Origin: Agaricus subrufescens
Taxonomy: Eukaryota > Basidiomycota > Agaricomycetes > Agaricales > Agaricaceae
Direction of reading: 5' to 3'
DNA: 64,000 bases
NCBI GenBank assembly: GCA_029945375.1
Contig: CM057067.1
Coordinates: forward strand, 1,922,001 to 1,986,000
Position 1 is the stretch's first letter. Each line of letters starts with the position of its first letter. Below are positions 23,257 through 32,215 of the stretch, one piece after another. A program made the position numbers and the translations under genes. The notes under the pieces were generated by a model. The model ran no database searches, was not told the DNA's origin, and saw nothing but the letters and a program-made list of their open reading frames with translations.

Positions 23257-25043
23257 ATGCCTGCTGCTAAACCCAAGCCTCGCAAGTCTACTGTCGCCTC
23301 GAAGCCTCAAACTGCTCCCAAATCTAAGTCTCGGCCCCATATCAAACAGGAAAAGGTCGCCGCTTCTTCTGCTACTACATCTGCCCCTCCGTCGGCGGCG
23401 CTTGTGGCTTTGAAGGCCTCTTTGACTGCAAAGACTGCTGCTCGCGTACTCGCACAAGCTCGCGCTGAGGAGACTGCCCTCGCCGAGAAACTGGCGAAGT
23501 TGCAAGCCGCTGAACCGGACCCTCTTCCCGTTGTTGAGGTAGAGGACCCCGTTGCTTCTGATCCGTGAGTCGATCCTTAGGATGATGCTAACTAGGGATG
23601 CTATTGATTGTTCGGTGTCTAGCGAGGATTCCGCCGATGAAACTGCCGAAGGAAGCGTTGACGAATTGGCTAACGATTCTGCTGAGCGCCCAGCCCGCGG
23701 CCAGAAGCGCCCTCGTTCTGTTTCGCCTGAGGTGGTTTCCGCTAAAGCTCCTCGCACCTCTGCGCGTCAGTCTGCTGCCGCTTCCAAAATCAAAGCTACT
23801 CCTCCCGCTTCTACGTCCAAAACAACCCTCCCTGCCAAAACGAAAGCTCCGAAGGCGGACCCTATCGAGCGTCGCAAAGGCGCCTTGCTTACTATCACTG
23901 AGAAGGCCAAATTCGATAAGAAACACCCCCCCCCGGTTCGTGGCAGTGGTATGTTTTGAAGACTTCCGTTTCTTTTTAAACTAGTTTCGCTGATCTGCTC
24001 TTTTACAGGCTTACGTCGTAGCGACGACTTAGTACGGGACTATGGTATTGTTGCTGGCACCCCCATCCTTGATCATACGGCTAGCCTCTTCACTATGGCT
24101 TCTGATATCTGCTCTCGTGCGGTCCCGGATGGCGGTTGTATCTCTTGTTTGTTGAATTTCAACATCTGTGATCATTCTTACGATACTCTTTCTGGTGAGA
24201 CTCGGGCAGCGACGGCGGACGTGCGTGACGAACTCAGCGCTGCTATAGCTGGTGCTGCATGTTTAACTTGTCGCGCTAAAGGCCGTTCCCATTGCTCCCA
24301 CAATAAGCCTGCGCCTGTGGTCCAATTCTTGGCCGAGGCCCTCCGTTCTCATGGTCTCTCTAGCGAGTCCTGTACGTCTTTTCTCTTTGGTCTTTTTCTG
24401 TACTGATTTTGTCGGTTTTACTTCTTTTCTAGCTCTTCGTGTTGCCGCGCGCAATCTTAGCGTTGGTTACACTCAATTGACGATGCAACAGAAGCTTCTG
24501 TCATTGTCCCAAGCTCGTCTTCTGTCTGATTGTGCCTGTCACGCCGCGGAGATTTTGCAAGCTCGAGCAGTGCATGCCCACGATCCCGATTATTTCGTCA
24601 ACGCCCATCTCGTCAAGGATCGTTCGCAACTCGATACGCTTTTCGAGATTTGTGAACAATTCTTTCCGTCCCCTGGCGCCCCCGAAGCTTCTCATGAAGC
24701 CGCTCTTCGTCTCTATCAGGCTTACGGCGACATGATGAACTTTATTCATGAGACCGACGACTTGCACCGTGGCGGTCATTACTGGAGTAACCTCCCGGAG
24801 AGGCCCCCCCTTCATGCTAGTTTTTCAACTCGTAATACGATGGCTCAGGAGATGCACTTTCGCCAGCCAACTGAGGCTTCTGAAGATTCTGTCAATGACG
24901 AACTTGCTGGAGAGGAGGCCGCCGATGAAGATGCTTCTGAAGAGGAGGTGGCCGCTGAGGCCGTCGTCCCCATTACCTCCTCTTCTCGCTCCTCGCCGTC
25001 CAAAGGCAAAGGCAAGGCTGTGGTGGACGAGTCTGCCGTTTGA
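23257..25043 (+). CDS. Gypsy1 antisense accessory protein X1 (Cys/His-rich, unknown)
   Basis: Four exons (23257-23564, 23623-23948, 24009-24371, 24433-25043) with 58-61-nt introns, the first containing a CTAAC branch site, splice in phase to about 535 residues. The N-terminal ~210 residues are Lys/Ala/Pro/Ser-rich and basic, with an RGQKRPR patch, as in nuclear or nucleic-acid-binding proteins. The middle has two similar clusters, CISCLLNFNICDH and CLTCRAKGRSHCSH, i.e. C-x2-C-x7-C-x(1,2)-H, probably binding zinc. A helical region follows (NLSVGYTQLTMQQKLLSLSQ, LDTLFEICEQFF), then an acidic Glu-rich stretch and a basic Ser/Lys tail ending KGKGKAVVDESAV. It runs opposite to the element's gag-pol, between pol and 3' LTR. 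I know no named family. A DNA-binding or anti-silencing role is speculation based on layout and composition. Confidence 0.7.
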
Positions 25044-25875
25044 TCGTCGTCTGCTGGTGGGGTCTCCATTTCTGCCACGGTTTCATTTTATTTTTCTGTC
25101 TTATCTTGCTGTTGTCTTGTTTTGAATCTGTACTTAACTCGGGTATCCACTCCCATCTCTGTCGTAGTTAAAGTACTGAATTCAAATTTCTGTTGTTCCG
25201 TTCCTAGCTTGTGTTTCCGCAAACAGCTAGCTGGTGCCCTAATCGGATTCTTGATCCGTAACTACAACTTATCTCCTTCTGGTGGCAATTATTTCATCGC
25301 GTCACACCTTTGAGATTTCGCTCTGTTATTTGAAATTGGGCTATCTGTAATCCGATCGCTCCTCTTTTTAGAGTAGATCGGAAGCCGATCTCTTCCCAGC
25401 ATTAGGCTGGTTGCTTTTCTGTCTTTTTGCGAGGTAAAGGTCTTGTATATTCCCTTGCTGCTTATGTAGTTTGGCTTTCGGCCTGGCCTGAAAAAACCCT
25501 GAAAAAACCTACGGAGGTTCTCTTTTACCCCTCCCCCCCACTATATGTTTAAGACGCCCTCGTCGAACACTTAGTGCATAAGTTGCCTTTGTGACACCAG
25601 CTAGCACGTCCTTTACAAGTGTGCAGGTCTAAGCGAATGCCGCTTACATTTTTCCGAACTACCAAGTTACGTGCTCTGGAGCATGTGGTCGGTAGGTACC
25701 CGAGAAGTGAACAAGTCCCCCTACCCATGCTTTATTATCGCTCACTAGCTAGCAGGATGCCATGGGTCGAGTTCGCTTCGTATCTGATTTTGCTGGTCGA
25801 GGCGGCTATAAAAGAGGCCCTCCTCGGTTTATTTTCAGACATCGAACCGCCTACCCTACCCTCGATTCGCCCTAC
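25044..25875. other. Spacer between the antisense genes
   Basis: About 830 bp holding the X1 3' region and X2 promoter. No coding region is convincing. A short inverted repeat (GATCGCTCCTC with the later GAGTAGATCGG, near 25355-25380) may form a hairpin in the X1 3' untranslated region. CTAG motifs occur at 25228, 25600 and 25745. Confidence 0.45.
25807..25814 (+). promoter_or_regulatory. TATA box of accessory gene X2
   Basis: TATAAAAG lies 62 bp upstream of the chosen X2 start, a spacing similar to that in X1. It argues for the downstream ATG at 25876 rather than the in-frame start at 25762, which lies upstream of the box. Confidence 0.6.
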
Positions 25876-27210
25876 ATGTCTTCGACCCCTTCCAATGCCC
25901 CTACTGGCCCTTCTGGCGGTTTACGTCCCGATACGCAACTAGCTAAGACCGAGTTGGAAGATAATGTCACTAATTATCACCATCGCGTCAATCGCTACGA
26001 GTCGAAACAAACCACTCGAGGTTCTGTAGGCAATGCCTTGTCCCTGGTGCCTGATTCTGCTGTGCGTTGTGGCTAGCTTGTCCTATTTTAGTTTTATCTA
26101 ACGATGCCATACAGACTGCCTTGCTACAGCAGCTCAAGTCCGATCCCGCAGCCGTTGACAAGCCCGAGATATTCAAATTGCTGGGCCGTACTAAACGCTG
26201 TTTCGACCACTGGCAGGACAATTTCGAAAAGGATTACAAGTATCCCACTGTATACTCCAGGCTAGTTGAGATCCTGGAACAGAAGACTCGTACCAAGGGT
26301 CCCTCGTCCGGCAACGCCACCCCTGTATCCAATATCAGCACTAAAGGTTCCTCGGCTGGGTCTGAGGCGTCTAACGTCCCTCCTTCTAAAAAGGTAAACC
26401 TCTAGCTACTTGCTCTATTAGGTGCTGATGAGGATTCAGCGTCGTTATGCTAAGACTATTAAGTCCTCTGCCACTGTCGAGAGTAGCGATAGCGGTAGCG
26501 AAGAGGAGGTCGTTGTCGTCCCTCCTCATAATGCTCCTAAGCTTCCTGCTACATCTAACGTAAGCTGATCTTCTTCTTGTTTCTTAACTAGTGGTTAATA
26601 TCGCCCCTAGGCCATGGAGATCGACGATGATGGGTCTATTCCTTCTCTCGTCCCCACTGCCCCAGGTAGTGAAGCCTCTTCCGCCAGAACTCGAAGCAAC
26701 TCTTGTTCTGCTGCGGTGCGTGCAACTAACTACTTCTGATATCGCACCCATTCCTGATTAGTCCTCTCTATCTGGTCGTTTCAGGGGCCATCTCCTATTC
26801 GTCCCCAGACGGTGCGTATTCCTTATGCCACTGTGCCCGGCTTGGATACTAGTAGCTGGACTTACAAACGCGCTGTACAGCTCCTTACTGGTATGGGTAC
26901 TGCGGCATCCATAACTGCCCCGTTACATTCTGGTGCGGTATCTGCTACTAGCTAGTTTATGATCTGTACTGATGCATATCTATTAGGCAAAGGCCTTCTT
27001 AGTGTTGTACAAGGACTTGCCGCTTCCGCCCTCGAGGTCGACCATGCCGCCCTCAAGACCTCATCCAAGCACAACTTGGAGGCTAGATACTTGGTCACTA
27101 ATGGCCAATTAGTTTCGGCTGCTCAGGACTTGGAAGTTTCTGTACGCCGTTACGAGTTCCTCGCACAACAACAAGATACTTTGACGGGTATGCTTAACAA
27201 GGGCACCTAA
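25876..27210 (+). CDS. Gypsy1 antisense accessory protein X2 (unknown)
   Basis: Six exons (25876-26061, 26115-26393, 26440-26559, 26611-26715, 26785-26932, 26987-27210) with 46-69-nt introns join in phase to about 353 residues. The N-terminal part is Ser/Pro/Gly-rich. A helical segment follows (ALLQQLKSDPAAVDKPEIF, RCFDHWQDNFEKDYKYPTVY), then a low-complexity linker with SDSGSEEEVVVV and MEIDDDGS. The C-terminal ~120 residues are likely folded, with YKRAVQLLTGMGTAASI and a long helix ALEVDHAALKTSSKHNLEA into VSAAQDLEVSVRRYEFLAQQ, suggesting a coiled-coil or self-association domain. No catalytic motif or known family recognised. It sits next to pol's 3' end, tail to tail, with 125 bp between stop codons. 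Codon style and CTAG motif content match the rest of the element, so I treat it as element-borne. Confidence 0.62.
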
Positions 27211-27335
27211 CTAGCTAGCCTAGCCCCTGTCCCTTTTCAAGGTTACTGTAGTAGTTCTGTACTTCTGAGACCGTCCTGTCCTTTCCGTTGAAGATCGTGT
27301 CCTAGCTAGTGTTTGTTTCGCAATCTAGCTTTTTG

Positions 27336-30300
27336 TTAAGTGGTTGAGACTACTAGTTCGACGTCTTTTTCCTCATCTAAAGATCTCTCGAGCTCTTGCT
27401 TCTCTAACAACTCCAGTTCTTCCTCAGTAGCGTCCAAGAGGCCGCGAACTTTATCGCTGAATACGATTTTTCGCCTAGCTAGATAGGGCACTATCCTGTA
27501 GGCTGCCACCTTATTCTGCCATACTGAGCCGTCATATTCTGCCACAAGGTATGCTCCTCCTTTAAGCCTTTTGACGATAACCACTGGACCTAAGTATCTA
27601 GTTTTCATTTTCCTGTCTGCTGACATTTCTATAGCCGAATTTCTTACTAGAGCCAAATCTCCTGGTCCTAGATTGAAATCTTTTATTTTATGTTTCATAT
27701 CTTCTTCCAGCTGCAAGGCCCGTCGAAGTTTTTCTTCACTAATTCTCTGTCGCATTTCTTCTACATGCGAGATGTGCTTAGCTAGCGCTTGCGCCCGTAG
27801 CCCTAGCAATTCTGCCGTGGATATCATCTTATTAGGGTAGCTAACTAGCCATGTTGCTTCTTCTATATCCAGCGGGATGGTTGGTTGGGCCCCAGTTATC
27901 ATGAAATATGGTGAGCAACCTGTGCCTTTTCTGACTGTTATCCGGTCGGCCCAGGTTACGTGGTGTAATACCCAGAACCATCGTTTCAGATCTCCTCCGG
28001 TAGCCTTGTAAAGCATCTGCCGCAGATCCCAATGCGGTCTCTCAATTGTCCCATTAGCTTGTGAGTTATATGGGGAGATAGCTACTCCTTTAATCCCATA
28101 TTTCTCCTCTAGCCATCGGACTGCTTTCCTAAATGGGGCACCGTTATCTGTGACAATTTTGACTAAGCTACCCCATCGGCATATTATGTCTTCGAAGAGC
28201 CAAGCCCCAATAGACTTGGCATCTTCTTTTCGTAATGCTCTGGCTTCCATCCATGATGAGAGCGCACACCTCCCATGCACTATATGTTTACAACCGTTGG
28301 AGGCTGTAGAGATATGTACCGTATCGGCATGCAGAATCTGAAATATCGATGGTGTATGGGTTACTACTGGCGGTAGTTCCATTGCCATCTTCTGTCTAGC
28401 TTGACACAGGTGGCAGGACTTGACGTACCAGGCTACGTCGCCTTCCATCTCTGGCCACCAGAATCTCTGCGATACTAGCTTGTTGGTTGCGTACACCCCT
28501 CGATGTCCTAACTTGTCATGACACTGTTTCATAATGTACATGCGCTGATCGATTTCCACAACTAGCTGTGGGTTCCCGGTTCCTGATATCTTCCTAAATA
28601 GCCGTCCTTGATCGTCTATCCAGAAATGTGAGGCTGCCCTGATGAACCTCGCTTGTTCTGGGGACATTTTCGATGTATTGACATTACTAGGGTTACTAGC
28701 TAGCCATTCTTTTATTCGAGTTAATTGTCTGTCCTGCATCCTTGCTTCGGAAGTACGCCTATCTTGATCATAAGGATCTTCCTCCGCATTAATTTCGTCT
28801 GAATCGTCATCTACTGTCGGCCCTTCAGGTTCTTGATACGTAGCTTGTTCCTCCATGTCTGCTACGTTATTCAGAAATATCCTCAACGGATCCGGACAGT
28901 CTGCGGACTTAGCCATTTGTCGTCTCTGCTGTATTTCTGATTGTAAAACCTGGTTAGCTTCTGCTATTGTTAACTGTAGCAGACTATCTTCGTTCATTAT
29001 CTGCTGTATGAAGCCTGTTCTGCCATCAATTTCCTCAATGAAGTCCTCTAAAGGCAAGGGATCCTCATCATCCGGGTTTTCCTTTACTAGTTCGAAGTCT
29101 CCTTGGTCATCTTCTGACACATCGTCGAATCGCCGTTCTATGGGATCTCCCGGATACCATTTGCGTCTAGATAACCCATCGGGTCCAAAAGTCTTTCCTT
29201 TCTTATGGAGTAAAACTAATTGGAAATTAGTTCGGATATAATCCGCCCATCTGTTAACTGTTGCATTAGGTAACTTGCCCGGATTGTTTAACATTCCATG
29301 TAGATATTTGGCGTCCGTCTCGACGATGAGATTTCTGCTTCCTCTGAGCAAATAAACTTCTTCTTCTAGCGCCATTCTAAGTCCACACAACTCTCTCTTA
29401 GGTTGTGAATACCTCTGCTGCCTTTCATCCATCAAGATAGAGTTGAATTTCACATAATGGATAATCTTCGGATTTTCCTCATCCCTTTGATAGATGTAGT
29501 ATCCCACCGCGCGCCAAGAGGAGTCAACGGCTAACACTATCGGCTGAGTACTTGGAAATTTAGGATTTCGGGTATGAAAGCAACTAGCTATGCTGTCTTT
29601 TAGTCTTTGCTGTGCTAGTTCCTGCTCTGGCCCCCATATAAACGGTACACCCTTCTTACAGATATTATATAAAGGTGCTGCCAAGGTCACAAAGTTAGGA
29701 ATGTGATTTCGGCATTGTACTGCCGTCCCTAAGAATGCTCTGACATCTGTAGTGTCGGTACATTCCCCCCAACGGAGTATTTTCCCTATGGCATCCCTAG
29801 AAGGTTTCCTACCTTTATATGAGCACTCAAATCCTACGATCGTGATATAATCTGCACATATCGTAGTCTTGGGACCGGAGAAGGTCCCTCCTGAATATTT
29901 CATTCGTTGTAGGATCCTATTAACTGTCTGTAGATGCTCGTATACGAATCGTCTGATGCCATGGTTTTCTTTTAAAACCTCGTAGCTAGTAGTAGACCCA
30001 TCTAGTTCGTATCTGGTAGCGGGTCCTCGAATAGGCACGTCATCTATATAGGGCAACGTATACTGAGGGATCTCTTCTCTGAGTATAAAGGTCACGTCCT
30101 CATGAAAAATAGGAACCGAATTTGTCCATCCCATCGGCAAAGTTACTAGCCTGAGGGCTCCGAAGGGTGACTGAAACGTAGTGAGATCTCTGGATGAACT
30201 AGCTAGTTTACGGTTATCGTACCCGACCCACAGATCAAGTACTCCTGTACAGGCTCTCCCTGCAAAGTGCATAGCTAGTTCCTCAGTAGCTGGAGGAAGC

Positions 30301-31145
30301 CCTGAATGTGCGATCGTAACCCGGTTTAACGGTTCTAAACTGTGTACCAGACGGAGACTTTTTCCATCTTTCTTTAAGACACAAAACCATTTAGACCTGT
30401 ACGACGAGTTTGATGGTTCATAGACTCCTGTATCTATTTTGCGCTTTATTATACGACAGACTTCCTCGTATATGGCTGGGGGTATCCTAAACTGCTTTTC
30501 TACCCATGGGGTATGTGCCACTGTGGGTATTTCTACTGCTGGAAAGTACTTTTCCTTGAAGCTACCTCGTTCACTGTCTTCCCAGGCAAAACACTCATTC
30601 TGCTGGGCGATCAGCCAGTGCATTAACTTTCGTTCTTCAGGCCATAAGAAATCTCCGCCGTGTGCGGTATCTAGTTTGTCCTTTCTTTCCTGAGTATAGC
30701 GCCCCTTGGCTTCAAACTCGGGTGGGTTTACCATTAACTTGGGCATTCCTTCTAACGGATCCCCAGTTATATCTCGCTCTATGCGGAATTTCGCTGGTAG
30801 CTCTCCCAGGACTGGTTTTACTTTTAGCGCCACGGGTTTATATTTCTTAGCTAGCACCATGGTTGGTTTCCACTGTTTATCTTCTTCGACTGCGACTACT
30901 TTATGGTATGGTTGGTAGTCTGTGGTGACGTTTTGCAGGTACTGACTGAAAATTGCCTTCTCAGGAAGGTCTACTTCTTCCAAGCTCTTCTGTAAATATA
31001 CTAGTTTTACTTCTTCATCGTCTAGCTTGTTGGATTGAATCGGCAAGACCTCACTGATATATGGCTGACTAGTGTCGGAGTCTTGACTGATGATGCAGGC
31101 CGCTTCTCCTTCAAGCCAGGGCTCGAATTCCTCGAAGCTACTTAA
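27336..31145 (-). CDS. pol: Gypsy1 Pol: reverse transcriptase, RNase H, integrase
   Basis: The frame is open from the pro-pol slip site (31145) to 27336, about 1,270 residues, with no ATG near its start, so expression by -1 frameshifting from the protease frame is likely. Motifs in order: RT fingers/palm (VCRIIKRKIDTGVYEPSNS, FCVLKKDGKSLRLV), FQSPFGALRLVTLPMGWTN, the active site LPYIDDVPIRGP (YIDD), and the thumb/connection FLGTAVQCRNHIPNF. RNase H carries LAVDSSWRAVGYYIYQ and LIVETDAKYL. The integrase has an HHCC zinc domain (HDKLGHRGVYATNKL.. CHLCQ) and a DDE core (ILHADTVHI, IVTDNGAPF, PYNSQANGTIERPH). A C-terminal basic part follows. I see no chromodomain. All catalytic residues are present, so this copy may be active. 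Confidence 0.92.
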   Translation of the reverse strand, partial: LSSFEEFEPWLEGEAACIISQDSDTSQPYISEVLPIQSNKLDDEEVKLVYLQKSLEEVDLPEKAIFSQYLQNVTTDYQPYHKVVAVEEDKQWKPTMVLAKKYKPVALKVKPVLGELPAKFRIERDITGDPLEGMPKLMVNPPEFEAKGRYTQERKDKLDTAHGGDFLWPEERKLMHWLIAQQNECFAWEDSERGSFKEKYFPAVEIPTVAHTPWVEKQFRIPPAIYEEVCRIIKRKIDTGVYEPSNSSYRSKWFCVLKKDGKSLRLVHSLEPLNRVTIAHSGLPPATEELAMHFAGRACTGVLDLWVGYDNRKLASSSRDLTTFQSPFGALRLVTLPMGWTNSVPIFHEDVTFILREEIPQYTLPYIDDVPIRGPATRYELDGSTTSYEVLKENHGIRRFVYEHLQTVNRILQRMKYSGGTFSGPKTTICADYITIVGFECSYKGRKPSRDAIGKILRWGECTDTTDVRAFLGTAVQCRNHIPNFVTLAAPLYNICKKGVPFIWGPEQELAQQRLKDSIASCFHTRNPKFPSTQPIVLAVDSSWRAVGYYIYQRDEENPKIIHYVKFNSILMDERQQRYSQPKRELCGLRMALEEEVYLLRGSRNLIVETDAKYLHGMLNNPGKLPNATVNRWADYIRTNFQLVLLHKKGKTFGPDGLSRRKWYPGDPIERRFDDVSEDDQGDFELVKENPDDEDPLPLEDFIEEIDGRTGFIQQIMNEDSLLQLTIAEANQVLQSEIQQRRQMAKSADCPDPLRIFLNNVADMEEQATYQEPEGPTVDDDSDEINAEEDPYDQDRRTSEARMQDRQLTRIKEWLASNPSNVNTSKMSPEQARFIRAASHFWIDDQGRLFRKISGTGNPQLVVEIDQRMYIMKQCHDKLGHRGVYATNKLVSQRFWWPEMEGDVAWYVKSCHLCQARQKMAMELPPVVTHTPSIFQILHADTVHISTASNGCKHIVHGRCALSSWMEARALRKEDAKSIGAWLFEDIICRWGSLVKIVTDNGAPFRKAVRWLEEKYGIKGVAISPYNSQANGTIERPHWDLRQMLYKATGGDLKRWFWVLHHVTWADRITVRKGTGCSPYFMITGAQPTIPLDIEEATWLVSYPNKMISTAELLGLRAQALAKHISHVEEMRQRISEEKLRRALQLEEDMKHKIKDFNLGPGDLALVRNSAIEMSADRKMKTRYLGPVVIVKRLKGGAYLVAEYDGSVWQNKVAAYRIVPYLARRKIVFSDKVRGLLDATEEELELLEKQELERSLDEEKDVELVVSTT

Positions 31146-32215
31146 AAATTTACATCTACTGATTTGGGTAATTGTCCTCTCGCGTATGTTGACAAGGTAG
31201 CCTGCTCTTTAGTATTCGGATCTGTGATGTTTATATACTGAAGACCCTCCTGTGAGTTTACTATCTTGCTCTCGGTTATTACATCAAAAGGTCTGCCCAA
31301 TAGTAATCTGTATGCTGCACCTTCCAGAATATGAACTTGCAAATGGACTGTGATGTTTCCGAAGGTGAAGGGCACATTTCTAGCTACTCCTTCTGTTCGC
31401 GATACAGCACCATTAGCACCCATCATATTAATACTGAGCTTGGGGTCCCAAGTTATCTTGCATTCGCTGGCAGCTTGTTTAGACATGGACACGATTTGTG
31501 ATCCACTATCTAGTAACGCTTCTTCTTCACAAACACGATTTACTAAGGCTGGGATTACTCTGAGATGCTCCATACCTTTGGCGGCTACTGCTTCTGTGCT
31601 AGCTACCGCGAAGATCTGTTTTTGTCGTTCGTTGGAATTCAACGTAGACAAATATTGCATGATCGGATCTTCGATACGCCAATTTTGCACGTATATCCCC
31701 GCCGCGTTTCTAGCTAACTCGCTAGTGCGTTTAGGGATTTCCAGCGAAGCGGTATCTACTACATCCCAACCATTCTCCTGCGAGGAAGTACTGTTTAGTC
31801 CCGTTTCTGATCTTAACTCTGTTTCCACTTCTAGGGTGTTGTTTCCTGTAGGGACTCTTCTCTTACTGATCACTTCTTTCCACATTTCTCTGAGTTTAGG
31901 TGCCATAGCTAGTAACTCCTGCTGTGTTAAGGTAACCTCCTTGCCGAATAGACGCGTCAAAACCTCTTTAATATCGACATTTTCCTCTACTTGAGTCTGA
32001 TGTTTATAACTAGGAGGCTTTCTGGTCTCATTCATGTATCTGGCTGGTAAAGGTGGTACCTCCACTACTGGTTTCATAGCCGGCACTCTTCTATAAGGGA
32101 ACACTCCTCTGTTGTCTGTAGTTCTATTTCTTTTCTCTGTATCGTCCTCGGTCGTCTGATCCTTCTGGAAGCGAACCTCTTTTCCAGAAGTCGACTTCTT
32201 CATTGGACTTTTCAA
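31142..32215 (-). CDS. Gypsy1 aspartic protease frame
   Basis: Open frame of about 357 residues between gag and pol, overlapping the gag stop by four bases. The retropepsin active site reads EEALLDSGSQIVSMSK (D-S-G-S), followed by hydrophobic strands (ITVHLQVHILEGA) and LLLGRPFDV, the usual second protease signature. The N-terminal ~170 residues are basic and polar and could be a linker or part of nucleocapsid. It lacks an ATG at its very beginning; the first one is 12 bases in. With the slip site at 32215-32221 it would be made mainly as a Gag-Pro fusion. Confidence 0.82.
   Translation of the reverse strand: MKSPMKKSTSGKEVRFQKDQTTEDDTEKRNRTTDNRGVFPYRRVPAMKPVVEVPPLPARYMNETRKPPSYKHQTQVEENVDIKEVLTRLFGKEVTLTQQELLAMAPKLREMWKEVISKRRVPTGNNTLEVETELRSETGLNSTSSQENGWDVVDTASLEIPKRTSELARNAAGIYVQNWRIEDPIMQYLSTLNSNERQKQIFAVASTEAVAAKGMEHLRVIPALVNRVCEEEALLDSGSQIVSMSKQAASECKITWDPKLSINMMGANGAVSRTEGVARNVPFTFGNITVHLQVHILEGAAYRLLLGRPFDVITESKIVNSQEGLQYINITDPNTKEQATLSTYARGQLPKSVDVNF
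31145..31151 (-). promoter_or_regulatory. Probable -1 frameshift site, protease to pol
   Basis: The protease frame ends GTA AAT TTT TAA. The heptamer A AAT TTT fits the canonical -1 slippery pattern X XXY YYZ and sits one codon before the stop. Slipping back one base leads directly into the open pol frame (TTA AGT AGC TTC). Confidence 0.65.

Noticed and set aside
26394..26421. A 28-nt mini-intron in X2
   Set aside because: Too short for fungal splicing. A later acceptor at 26439 with a CTGAT branch site gives a normal 46-nt intron in the same phase.
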